Source of the DNA: Clostridia bacterium
GTDB taxonomy: Bacteria > Bacillota > Clostridia > Oscillospirales > CAG-272
Direction: 5' to 3'
Assembly: GCA_017446155.1 (NCBI GenBank)
Contig: JAFSRI010000038.1
Coordinates: forward strand, 1 to 64,000
DNA length: 64,000 bases
Both the position numbers and the translations under genes were made by a program. A model generated the notes under the pieces. It was not told the DNA's origin. It did no database searches and was given only the letters and a program-made list of their open reading frames with translations. Below are positions 15,744 through 23,722 of the stretch, piece by piece (position 1 is the first letter of the stretch; each line of letters starts with the position of its first letter).

Positions 15744-15772
15744 ATCTTACCACGATTGCTGAATTTTGTCAA
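15744..15772 (-). promoter_or_regulatory. Promoter of small RNA unit 2
   Basis: TTGACA (15772-15767), 17 bp, TAAGAT (15749-15744) on the minus strand. Confidence 0.8.
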
Positions 15773-15782
15773 TAAAAAGACA

Positions 15783-15937
15783 AATAAAAAGTGCGCCCCG
15801 TAAGGAACGCACCAAAAAAGTGTATTCCTCACTGCGCCACACAGTTAACATACCAAACAAGGAATGAAAAATGAGAAAACACTTTTTTACAATAAAAAAG
15901 TATTTCCTTGCTTGGCATAACTATTTAAATGTGTGGC
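15783..15937 (-). ncRNA. Tandem structured small RNA, unit 3
   Basis: Third unit. Stem I pairs GCCACACA (15836-15843) with TGTGTGGC (15930-15937). Stem II pairs TACCAAACAAGGAA (15851-15864) with 15904-15917, 14 bp including two G-U pairs. The apical loop AAAAAAGTGTTTTCTC (15888-15873), 3' motif GAGGAATACACTTTTTT (15830-15814) and terminator hairpin (15812-15791) match unit 1. An 8-bp apical hairpin ACTTTTTT/AAAAAAGT is also possible, which would compete with pairing of the loop to the 3' motif. Confidence 0.75.
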
Positions 15938-15943
15938 ACAAAT

Positions 15944-15972
15944 ATCTTACCACAATTGCTGAATTTTGTCAA
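15944..15972 (-). promoter_or_regulatory. Promoter of small RNA unit 3
   Basis: TTGACA (15972-15967), 17 bp, TAAGAT (15949-15944) on the minus strand. One spacer base differs from the other two copies. Confidence 0.8.
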
Positions 15973-15980
15973 TAAAAAGA

Positions 15981-16144
15981 CAAAAAAACATATTACTCCG
16001 TGCGTTGTCGCACAAAACCGCAAACCCAAAAGCCGCGAGAAATGCAAAAACGCCTTTTTGACATAAGGTGATTTTCTTACGTATGCATGAAAAATCATCT
16101 TTTGCAACGTAAATATAATAGGGTATAAAAACTCAAATGGTCAA
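15981..16144 (-). ncRNA. Possible diverged fourth small RNA unit
   Basis: On the minus strand TTGACC (16144-16139), 18 bp, TATTAT (16120-16115) could be its promoter. It ends with hairpin GTGCG-ACAA-CGCAC (16013-16000), then GGAGTAATATG and seven T, recalling the GGAGGAATACAC-T6 motif of the other units but with the order of hairpin and motif changed. The stems are shorter and less clear (TGATTTT / AAAATCA near 16070-16100). It may be a degraded or an ancestral unit. Confidence 0.4.
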
Positions 16145-16221
16145 AAATTCAACAGAAAACACAAAAATAATTAAAAATTGTCGAAATGAATTGAAATGTT
16201 TTCTCAGTATAACATACACAG

Positions 16222-16250
16222 TTGACTTTTGTGCTTGTTTTTAGTATAAT
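16222..16250 (+). promoter_or_regulatory. Promoter of the M6 protease gene
   Basis: TTGACT (16222-16227), a 17-bp spacer, TATAAT (16245-16250). Confidence 0.75.
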
Positions 16251-16279
16251 ATAAAAAGAAAAAATAAAGGGGCATACTC

Positions 16280-18700
16280 ATGAATAAAAAAGGAATTTTC
16301 CGTAAAATATCCGCGGTTTTCATAGTTTCGCTGATGCTTTTGATGACAAGCATAACGGCGTTTGCCGCAGATATAAGCGACTCGAATTATAATTATCTCA
16401 GCCCGATACCGTTGCTTATCATTAAAATTTCATATGATGCGAACGGAAACGGCAGAAATGACTTTGACGCGCAAAACCCGAGCAAACTCACCGATAAAAA
16501 CTCGGAATTTTACGGTGAGCAGTGGAGTTATTCGGACGATACCGTGTGGTATAAAAACTTTTTTGATACCGGCAACTCCGCGTCGATGATAAACTTTTAT
16601 AAGAAAATGACAAACGACAAATTCTGGTATTATCCGGCAGAGGAAACCTCAGCTGACGTCCAGAAGAACGGCAAGGAAAATGACGGAATTGTCAACGTTA
16701 TCGTAAAGCATAAACATCCGGAAGCGAAAACGAACAGCGATTCCAGCGAGGATGCGGCGTCCCGTCAAGCGGCGCTGAGAGAAGCCGACAAATACGTTAA
16801 TTTTGCGTCTTTCGATAAAAACAAGGACGGGAAAATTTCATATAACGAGCTTGCGATCGCATTTGTTTGCGCGGGATATGAATCGTCCGGTACGTCGAAA
16901 ACGTCGAAACTCGCGTTCGGCGTTCACGCGCATTATACAAACGGCTCCGGCATCAACGCCGACGGCGTATCCGTCGGCAATTCCGGTTTTGTTCGTCTTG
17001 GCGAATATGTTACAAGCGACACACCGGCAACGATCGGCGTTTTGGCGCACGAATTGGGGCATTTCATCGGTGCCGCCGACCTTTATGACACATCCTCCGG
17101 CGGAAGTTATTCAAAATACGTCGGGAATATGTCGCTTATGGCGAGCGGCTCTTGGGGCGGAAGCAAGGGTGCCGGCCCGTCATACATGGATCCGTATAAC
17201 GCGATAGTTTGCGGTATTGCAAGATCATCGCTTATTGTTGACGACGGAGAATATACGCTTTATTCACGCCAGAGCAAAAAAGGGGACTATAATATTCTGA
17301 AAATAACAACGCAAAACCCCAACGAATATTATTTGATTGAAAATAGATATTCCGACTCGGATGTTTTCGATAAAAGTCTTACAGATGCACAAAAAGGTAT
17401 CGTCATCTGGCATGTCGATGAATCTATTGCCGCCAGCTTCGGCAATAAACTCAATTCCTCGGGCGGAATGCACGACCCGAGCGTAGCCGTTATAGGAACA
17501 AGTTCTCTCTCGACCACAGCGTTTAAATACATAGATAATTCTATAAACGGGCAAAGTTATACGTTTGTTCCGTATTCTACAAAATATAAATTCCCGATAA
17601 GCGGCGGTCCGTTTACTCTTTTGACAGACGAACAGGCAAAAGCGTTCACAATTCAGGTTGACGTTCTTTCATACGCGGGGAATGAGATGAAGATAAAAGT
17701 CAACAGTGTAATAACCATTCCTCCCGCAATTTCGGTTGTTGCGTCTGAAAAAGAAGTTGATTCGCTTACGTTTACATGCAGGTTAACAGATCTCAACGGT
17801 GCGGTGGCGGGAAAGGCGAAGCTCATTCTTTCCGAAGATCCTAACCCGACGGAAGAAAACGGAACGACGATCGACTTTGAATTTGACACCGAAACATATG
17901 AGTTTGTATATAAGTTCGACGAGCTTAAAGCGAATACAAAATATTTCTGCAAACTTATAGTTGACAGCGACCACGGCAGCACCGAAAAAACATTGATAGG
18001 CTATACAAAGGCAGTTCAGAAACCTCGCACAGAATATTATGTAATTTACTGTTACAAGGGCTTGCTTGAAGTTGAACGCTCATATGAGGTAAGGGTAAAG
18101 CCGGGCGCCACGTTTGATTATTCGTTCCCGATGCAGAAACGCGGATACGATTTCTGTGGATGGTATCTCGATTCCGACTATACCGAAAGATACGATATGG
18201 CATACACTCAGGACACCTGCACGGACTTCTCAATCTATGCAAAGTGGGTTAAATCGGGGAACACCGCCACATTAAAACTTGTCGGCGCTACGTCAAAATA
18301 TAAGATGTTTGCGGCTGAGGTCGGCGATACGTTCGTTGAACCTGTTGCAAACGAAAGAGAAGGATATTCGTTTGGCGGCTGGTATGCCGACGAGGAGCTT
18401 ACGGTTGAATTTGACTTTGGCGAACAGATAAAAGAGGCGGAAGAGGTAACGATCTACGCAAAGTGGATAAAAGACTCATCTCAGCCGGAGAAAACGACAG
18501 AAACGACGACAACAGTTGAAACGACCGAAACCACAACGACCGATAAGCCACAGGAAACATCGGCAACGGAAACCACCGATGCAACACAACAGCCCGGAGA
18601 AAAAACCGGATGCGGCGCTGTAATCGGCGTTGGTGCAGTTGTTTCCGCCGTAACGGTTGTTCTCGCTTGTGCAATCGTGACAAGAAAAAAAGAGGACTGA
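16280..18700 (+). CDS. Surface-anchored M6-family metalloprotease
   Basis: An 806-aa exported protease of the immune-inhibitor-A (M6) type. The signal peptide ends near residue 30. The catalytic domain contains LAHELGHFIGAADLYD near residue 258, the zinc site of the family. Just before it, near residue 175, FDKNKDGKISYNEL is an EF-hand-like calcium loop. After the catalytic part comes an Fn3-like segment (about 475-575), then two InlB-type B-repeats (GWYLDSDY and GWYADEEL, each closing with YAKW), a Thr/Glu-rich linker and a C-terminal membrane helix ending RKKED. There is no LPxTG motif, so anchoring is by the helix. It has its own promoter and terminator. It probably degrades extracellular protein; the substrate is unknown. 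Confidence 0.9.
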   Translation: MNKKGIFRKISAVFIVSLMLLMTSITAFAADISDSNYNYLSPIPLLIIKISYDANGNGRNDFDAQNPSKLTDKNSEFYGEQWSYSDDTVWYKNFFDTGNSASMINFYKKMTNDKFWYYPAEETSADVQKNGKENDGIVNVIVKHKHPEAKTNSDSSEDAASRQAALREADKYVNFASFDKNKDGKISYNELAIAFVCAGYESSGTSKTSKLAFGVHAHYTNGSGINADGVSVGNSGFVRLGEYVTSDTPATIGVLAHELGHFIGAADLYDTSSGGSYSKYVGNMSLMASGSWGGSKGAGPSYMDPYNAIVCGIARSSLIVDDGEYTLYSRQSKKGDYNILKITTQNPNEYYLIENRYSDSDVFDKSLTDAQKGIVIWHVDESIAASFGNKLNSSGGMHDPSVAVIGTSSLSTTAFKYIDNSINGQSYTFVPYSTKYKFPISGGPFTLLTDEQAKAFTIQVDVLSYAGNEMKIKVNSVITIPPAISVVASEKEVDSLTFTCRLTDLNGAVAGKAKLILSEDPNPTEENGTTIDFEFDTETYEFVYKFDELKANTKYFCKLIVDSDHGSTEKTLIGYTKAVQKPRTEYYVIYCYKGLLEVERSYEVRVKPGATFDYSFPMQKRGYDFCGWYLDSDYTERYDMAYTQDTCTDFSIYAKWVKSGNTATLKLVGATSKYKMFAAEVGDTFVEPVANEREGYSFGGWYADEELTVEFDFGEQIKEAEEVTIYAKWIKDSSQPEKTTETTTTVETTETTTTDKPQETSATETTDATQQPGEKTGCGAVIGVGAVVSAVTVVLACAIVTRKKED

Positions 18701-18722
18701 TTTTACAGAATAAAAGATAAAG

Positions 18723-18752
18723 CCCGAAACGGATTAACCGTTTCGGGTTTTT
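18723..18752 (+). terminator. Terminator of the M6 protease gene
   Basis: CCCGAAACGG-ATTAA-CCGTTTCGGG followed by five T. It overlaps the last codons of the convergent spoIIID gene. Confidence 0.85.
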
Positions 18753-19009
18753 GTCTTTTGTGAGAGCATTTCATATTTCAACCGCGTGGCTTCTCCTCCG
18801 CGCATATGGCGTTCAGCCTTATTTTTTTGAAGGACCGCCTTTACTTCTTTTGCAAGAGCGGGATTGATTGTTGAGAGCCGTTGAGTAACATCCTTATGCA
18901 CGGTTGATTTGCTTACCGAAAATGCTTTTGCGGTTTCTCTAACCGTTGAATCTTTTTCAACTATGTATTGCCCGAGCATTACCGCCCGTTCATCGACCAG
19001 ATCTTTCAA
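18734..19009 (-). CDS. spoIIID: Sporulation transcription regulator SpoIIID
   Basis: A 91-aa DNA-binding protein of the mother-cell sporulation programme. It matches the SpoIIID family over most of its length: VRETAKAFSVSKSTVHKDV is the helix-turn-helix, followed by RLSTINPALAKEVK and the basic HMRGGEATRLKY segment. The real start is TTG at 19009, 7 bases after GGAGG; the longer frame upstream reads AT-rich noncoding sequence. In the family it works downstream of sigma-E and activates or represses mother-cell genes. Its presence is the main evidence here that the organism forms spores. The bases upstream hold an AT-rich imperfect palindrome of unknown role. Confidence 0.95.
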   Translation of the reverse strand: MKDLVDERAVMLGQYIVEKDSTVRETAKAFSVSKSTVHKDVTQRLSTINPALAKEVKAVLQKNKAERHMRGGEATRLKYEMLSQKTKTRNG

Positions 19010-19072
19010 AACTGAGCCTCCGTAAATATATATCCTGATAAATATATATGACGGGGGCTTGGGCATAATTCA

Positions 19073-19109
19073 TTAAAAAACAAAAACGGCAAGGGAAAAT
19101 CCCTTGCCG
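19073..19109 (-). terminator. Terminator of the hydrogenase operon
   Basis: On the minus strand CGGCAAGGGA-TTT-TCCCTTGCCG followed by a T-rich run. It lies 24 bases after the hndD stop. Confidence 0.85.
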
Positions 19110-19132
19110 CATGTTTGTTATTTTGGTAAATA

Positions 19133-20896
19133 TCAGTTATACAAGCCGCGCTTGATATAGCTTGTGTGAAGTATCTCGTGTGCAAGATGGCTTCCCGGCT
19201 CGCCGAGGTACTCTTCATAAATTTTAAGTACCGCGGGGTTATCCTGAGATTTACGGTATTCAAGGTTCTTGTCCGCTGTGTAGAGGATGGACGCTCTTGC
19301 TTTTTTGAGGTCGATCTCTGCCTTTGTCTTTGCGGTTTGAACGGGCTGTCCGCCGCCGTTTACACAGCCGCCGGGGCAGCACATAACTTCGATGAAGTCA
19401 ACTTCAACTTCGCCGGATTTGACTTTGTTGAGAAGTTCTTTTGCGTTTCCTGTGCCTGAAACAACAGCAACACGAACGGACATATCACCGAGCTTGTATG
19501 TCGCAAACTTGATCGGTTCCGTTCCGCGAACTTCCATAAAGTCAAGCGATTCTTTTTCAAGTTTTGTTCCGAGGATTACCTCAGCCGCCATACGGAGAGC
19601 AGCCTCCATAACGCCGCCTGTTGCGCCGAAAATAGCGCCGGCACCCGAACCTATATCGAACGGAGCGTCATATTTCTCGTCGTCAAGCTTTCTGTAATCG
19701 ATGCCGGCTCTTTCGATCATACGCGCGAGCTCTCTTGTCGTTATAGCATAGTCAACGTCATAAATGCCGTTGCCGACTGCGCTTTGATCGGGACGTCTGC
19801 ATTCAAATTTCTTTGCGGTGCAGGGGATAGCCGATACGAATACGATGTCTGCCGGGTCGAGACCTGCTTTTCTTGCGTAGTATGTTTTATACATAGCGCC
19901 GAACATCTGCTGAGGAGATTTGCAGGTTGAGAGATTGTCGGTAAATTCCGGGAAGTAATGCTCGCAGAATTTGATCCAGCCGGGTGAGCAGGACGTCATC
20001 ATCGGAAGCGTTCCGCCGTTCTTGACTCTGCCGAGGAACTCCGTTGCTTCTTCCATGATCGTAAGGTCAGCCGTGAGGTTCATATCGTAAACACCGTCAA
20101 ATCCAAGACGTTTAGCGGCGGCAACGAGTTTACCTTCTGTGTCAACGCCGGGCTCAAAGCCGAAGCATTCGCCGATGGTCGCTCTGATGGACGGTGCCAT
20201 GCAGATAGCAACGTGTTTTGTCGGGTCACTGAGTGCTTCAAACACTTTTGCGGTGTCATCTTTTTCATAAAGCGCACCTACGGGGCAAGCAACTACGCAC
20301 TGCCCGCAGTTTACGCACGCCTGGGCCGCAAGGGGCTGATCGAAAGGAGAGGCTATGTGGGTATCGAAACCGCGGTCAAGAGAGTTTATAACTCCGATGC
20401 CCTGAGCGTTACAAGCGGCAACGCATCTGCGGCAAACGATACATTTGTTGTTATCGCGTACAAGAGACGGCGAGCTTTCGTCAAGCTCATATTTGATCGT
20501 TCTGCCCTTGTATGCTTCCTCGTCCTCAACGCCCATCTCAGAGCAGAGTTGCTGCAATTCGCATTTCTGGTTGCGTATGCAGGAGAGGCACTTCTTTTCA
20601 TGTGTAGAAAGAACGAGTTTCAAGTTCATCTTTCTGTATTTGCGGACTTTTTCCGTGTTTGTAAATATTTCCATGCCCTCGTTTACGGTCGTAACGCACG
20701 CGGTCATAAGACCTCTTGCACCTTTAACTTCAACAAGGCAAAGACGGCAAGCGCCTATTTGGTTGAGGTCTTTTAGATAGCAAAGAGTGGGTATATCGAT
20801 GTGAGCGATGCGTGCGGCTTCAAGAATGGTTGAACCCGCGGGAACGGAAACGTCAATACCGTTTATTTTTACATTAACCATGTTTTCCATTTTCAC
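19133..20896 (-). CDS. hndD: [FeFe] hydrogenase catalytic subunit (HndD/HydA type)
   Basis: A 587-aa catalytic subunit that makes or uses H2. N-terminal plant-type [2Fe-2S] domain (residues 5-80), a His/Cys [4Fe-4S] region (about 80-120), two [4Fe-4S] motifs (CIVCRRCVAAC and CVNCGQCVVACP, about 150-210), then the H-cluster domain and a short C-terminal small-subunit-like segment. H-cluster motifs are TSCSPGW, IPCTAKKFE and EVMCCPGGCVNGGGQP. The second is usually MPC, so Met is replaced by Ile here. The start is GTG 20896 or ATG 20890; AAGGAG lies 4 or 10 bases before them. It is the last gene of the operon, 12 bases after hndC. Confidence 0.93.
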   Translation of the reverse strand: MKMENMVNVKINGIDVSVPAGSTILEAARIAHIDIPTLCYLKDLNQIGACRLCLVEVKGARGLMTACVTTVNEGMEIFTNTEKVRKYRKMNLKLVLSTHEKKCLSCIRNQKCELQQLCSEMGVEDEEAYKGRTIKYELDESSPSLVRDNNKCIVCRRCVAACNAQGIGVINSLDRGFDTHIASPFDQPLAAQACVNCGQCVVACPVGALYEKDDTAKVFEALSDPTKHVAICMAPSIRATIGECFGFEPGVDTEGKLVAAAKRLGFDGVYDMNLTADLTIMEEATEFLGRVKNGGTLPMMTSCSPGWIKFCEHYFPEFTDNLSTCKSPQQMFGAMYKTYYARKAGLDPADIVFVSAIPCTAKKFECRRPDQSAVGNGIYDVDYAITTRELARMIERAGIDYRKLDDEKYDAPFDIGSGAGAIFGATGGVMEAALRMAAEVILGTKLEKESLDFMEVRGTEPIKFATYKLGDMSVRVAVVSGTGNAKELLNKVKSGEVEVDFIEVMCCPGGCVNGGGQPVQTAKTKAEIDLKKARASILYTADKNLEYRKSQDNPAVLKIYEEYLGEPGSHLAHEILHTSYIKRGLYN

Positions 20897-20908
20897 GCTG
20901 CTCCTTTC

Positions 20909-22729
20909 TTATTCTTTATAAATAGCTTTGAATTTACATGTTGCGATGCACGCGCCGCATTTAACGCACTTGCTCTGGTCGATGACAAGATAAGGAAGCT
21001 TCTTTCCTTCTTTGACTTCGCCTGCGGCGTTGACATGGATAGCGTCTGCCGGGCAACCTTTTGCACACATCTTACATCCGATACATTTGTCGGCGTTGAT
21101 GTGATATTGAAGCAAGCTCTTGCATACGCCGGCAGGACATTTCTTGTCGACGATGTGAGCGATATACTCGTCGCGGAAATAGCGGAGGGTAGAGATAACG
21201 GGGTTAGGTGCCGTTTGGCCGAGACCGCAGAGCGATGCGCCTTTGATGTAGTTGCAAAGCTCGTCGAGTCTGTCGAGGTCTTCTATCTCGCCCTTGCCGG
21301 ATGTGATCTTGTCGAGAATTTCAAGCAAGCGAACCGTACCTACGCGGCAGGGAACGCACTTACCGCAGGATTCATCAACCGTAAATTCAAGGAAGAATTT
21401 TGCAATGTCAACCATGCAGTTGTCTTCGTCCATAACGATAAGACCGCCGGAACCCATCATCGAGCCGATAGCGATAAGGTTATCGTAGTCGATGGGGGTG
21501 TCGATAAGCGAGGCGGGTATACAACCGCCGGAAGGACCGCCGGTTTGAGCCGCTTTGAATTTCTTTCCGTTCGGAACGCCGCCGCCGATCTCTTCTACGA
21601 TCTCGCGAAGCGTTGTTCCCATCGGAATTTCAACAAGACCCGTGTTTGTGATCTTGCCGCCGAGAGCAAATACTTTTGTTCCCTTGGATTTTTCAGTACC
21701 CATGGACGCGAACCATTCGGGTCCTTTGAGGATGATCTGAGCAATGTTTGCGAGCGTTTCAACGTTGTTGATTATCGTGGGTTTGCCGAAAAGACCTTTT
21801 ACAGCGGGGAACGGAGGACGCGGATGAGGTTCGCCGCGTTTGCCTTCGATAGATGCGAGAAGAGCTGTTTCTTCGCCGCATACAAACGCGCCTGCGCCGA
21901 GACGAAGAGTAATATCGAAGTTGAAATCGGTTCCGAAAATGTTTTTGCCGAGGAGTCCGTATTCTCTCGCCTGATCGATTGCAATCTGCAAGCGGTGAAC
22001 GGCGATCGGGTATTCGGCTCTTACATAGATGTAACCTTCGTCAGCACCGATAGCATATCCCGCGATAGCCATAGCTTCAATGACTGCGTGCGGGTCGCCT
22101 TCAAGAACGGAACGGTCCATGAACGCACCGGGGTCGCCCTCGTCGGCGTTACATACAACGTATTTCTTGCCCTTGGGCTGATCGGCTGCGAACTGCCACT
22201 TTCTGCCGGTGGGGAAGCCCGCGCCGCCACGGCCGCGAAGGCCGGATGCGAGGATTGTGTCGATTACCTGCTGAGGCGTCATTTCGGTGAGAACTTTGCC
22301 GAGAGCCTGGTAACCGTCGGTACCTATGTATTCGTCGATGTTTTCGGGGTTGATAACACCGCAGTTGCGAAGAGCAACACGATGCTGTTTTTTATAGAAT
22401 TTTGTTTCAGAAAGCGGAACTGCCTGTTTTTCGCCGACTTCCGTATCCTCGTGATGAACAAGACGGTCAACGACACGGCCTTTGAGCAGGTGTTCGGAAA
22501 CAATCTCCGGAACGTCCTCAACTTTAACGTGAGAATAGAACGTGCCTTCCGGATAAACTATCATTATCGGCCCGTTTGCGCAAAGACCGAAGCAACCTGT
22601 CTGAACGAGTTTTATCTCATCCGTAAGGTCTTGTGCGGCAAGCTCACGCTCCATCGCTTCGCGAATTTTTACACTTCCCGAAGACGTACAGCCCGTACCA
22701 CCGCAAATGAGTACATGTGAACGAATCAT
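20909..22729 (-). CDS. hndC: Hydrogenase NAD(P)H-binding flavoprotein subunit (HndC/HydB, NuoF-like)
   Basis: A 606-aa diaphorase subunit. N-terminal thioredoxin-like [2Fe-2S] domain (CGGTGC and CFGLC), then the NuoF core with GRGGAGFPTGRKW (FMN/nucleotide site), ADEGDPG and GAGAFVCGEETAL, a SLBB-like segment, and ESCGKCVPCRVG for a [4Fe-4S] cluster. The C-terminus carries two extra ferredoxin motifs (CIGCKMCAKGCP and CVKCGACIATC). This layout is that of electron-bifurcating trimeric or tetrameric hydrogenases, in which NAD(P)H and ferredoxin are oxidised together. GGAGGAG precedes the ATG. The opposite strand has a long open frame of 561 codons, a shadow of this gene. Confidence 0.94.
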   Translation of the reverse strand: MIRSHVLICGGTGCTSSGSVKIREAMERELAAQDLTDEIKLVQTGCFGLCANGPIMIVYPEGTFYSHVKVEDVPEIVSEHLLKGRVVDRLVHHEDTEVGEKQAVPLSETKFYKKQHRVALRNCGVINPENIDEYIGTDGYQALGKVLTEMTPQQVIDTILASGLRGRGGAGFPTGRKWQFAADQPKGKKYVVCNADEGDPGAFMDRSVLEGDPHAVIEAMAIAGYAIGADEGYIYVRAEYPIAVHRLQIAIDQAREYGLLGKNIFGTDFNFDITLRLGAGAFVCGEETALLASIEGKRGEPHPRPPFPAVKGLFGKPTIINNVETLANIAQIILKGPEWFASMGTEKSKGTKVFALGGKITNTGLVEIPMGTTLREIVEEIGGGVPNGKKFKAAQTGGPSGGCIPASLIDTPIDYDNLIAIGSMMGSGGLIVMDEDNCMVDIAKFFLEFTVDESCGKCVPCRVGTVRLLEILDKITSGKGEIEDLDRLDELCNYIKGASLCGLGQTAPNPVISTLRYFRDEYIAHIVDKKCPAGVCKSLLQYHINADKCIGCKMCAKGCPADAIHVNAAGEVKEGKKLPYLVIDQSKCVKCGACIATCKFKAIYKE

Positions 22730-22750
22730 TTGATCTCCTCCTAAAACTTA

Positions 22751-23116
22751 TTAGTTGTTGCCTATCGTGTATTCAACCACGGGCTTTCCGCCCTTGATGT
22801 GTTTCTCAATGACCTCGCGCGCTTTGTCGGCTGTCATTTTGATATAGGTTACTTTTTCTTCGCCGGGTTTGATTACCTCAACGATCGGTTCAAGACGGCA
22901 CATTCCGATGCAGCCCGTTTGCGAAACCGTAACGCTGTCGGTAAGACCTTCTTTTTCAACCTCTTCAACGAGAGCGTTGAGAACAGGGCGTGCGCCTGCC
23001 GCAATTCCGCAGGTAGCCATGCCGACTACGATACGAGTCTCGTTTGTGCCTTCGCGAATAGCGACTTTGTTTTTCATTTTGTCTCTGATCGCAGCAAGTT
23101 CTTCAAGTGTTTTCAT
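22751..23116 (-). CDS. hndB: [2Fe-2S] thioredoxin-like ferredoxin (HndB-like)
   Basis: A 121-aa small ferredoxin. The four cluster Cys are in CGIAAGA and TGCIGMCRLEP (Cys near residues 36, 68 and 72; the further ligand is less clear by eye). In NADP-reducing hydrogenases HndB carries one [2Fe-2S] cluster between the NuoE-like and NuoF-like subunits. It lies 21 bases before hndC and has AAAGGAAC upstream. The first 25 residues are charged and may form a helix contacting a partner subunit. Confidence 0.85.
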   Translation of the reverse strand: MKTLEELAAIRDKMKNKVAIREGTNETRIVVGMATCGIAAGARPVLNALVEEVEKEGLTDSVTVSQTGCIGMCRLEPIVEVIKPGEEKVTYIKMTADKAREVIEKHIKGGKPVVEYTIGNN

Positions 23117-23179
23117 GAGAATTGTTCCTTTCGGTTTATATTTTTTTAAATTTTAATGCTTTTTATGCGGTGTGCGTTA

Positions 23180-23722
23180 TCACTCGTAGCTTTCGCTTAG
23201 ATATTCGCGCACCCAAGAGATCACCTCCGGCGATGAGAGCGGCACGTCTTCGCCGAGCATCTGCCGCATCTCGGCGGTAGAAAGCTCAACCGCGTGCCCG
23301 TTTATGGTGTGAACGAACACAAAGTCGATACCCTCTTCGCCTTGAATGAGTGTGCATACGGTGCCTACAATATCGCCGAGCGGGATAAAATCTATGCTGT
23401 CTTTAAGAAATTTCGCTCTCACTGTCGTTCCGTGATCTGCATATTCTTCCGCGCTTTTCGATTTTATCTCAAATTCGCCACCCGTCATTTCCGCCTCCAT
23501 TTTAAGAAGCGGAAGCCCCAGACCGACATTTCTTGTTTTTCTTGTTGTCGTGAACGGATTTGTTACGTTGGCTAAAAAATCTGCCTTCATACCTTTGCCG
23601 TTGTCACGAATCATAAATTCAAGAAAACTGTCGGTTTCGTCGATTATTATCTCAACGAGCGTTGAGCCCGCCTTTACCGAATTTTCGGCAATGTCGAGAA
23701 TATTAAGTGAAATCTCTTTCAT
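23180..23722 (-). CDS. GHKL ATPase-domain protein of the hydrogenase operon
   Basis: A 180-aa protein built almost only of the histidine-kinase-type ATPase (GHKL) domain. N-box LDIAENSVKAG, G1-type IRDNGKGM, and GLGLPLLK as the G2 box with T-G-G following. No dimerisation/phospho-acceptor domain or sensor is fused, so it is not a complete kinase. The C-terminal 60 residues are specific to this subfamily. Its start overlaps the PHP gene stop (ATGA). Small proteins of this type recur in clostridial hydrogenase operons; their action on a partner is unknown. Confidence 0.85.
   Translation of the reverse strand: MKEISLNILDIAENSVKAGSTLVEIIIDETDSFLEFMIRDNGKGMKADFLANVTNPFTTTRKTRNVGLGLPLLKMEAEMTGGEFEIKSKSAEEYADHGTTVRAKFLKDSIDFIPLGDIVGTVCTLIQGEEGIDFVFVHTINGHAVELSTAEMRQMLGEDVPLSSPEVISWVREYLSESYE

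Noticed and set aside
15361-16013. CRISPR array reading of the repeats
   Set aside because: The period is about 210 bases, the units hold promoters and terminators, no cas gene is near, and the variable parts are self-complementary stems rather than spacers.
15370-16107. Small open frames inside the RNA array (15370-15627 plus strand and 15925-16107 minus strand)
   Set aside because: They cross terminators and promoters, are not conserved between units and lack ribosome sites.
21035-22720. 561-codon open frame on the plus strand
   Set aside because: It lies exactly opposite the hndC gene, has no ribosome site and no recognisable domain; hndC has all NuoF motifs.
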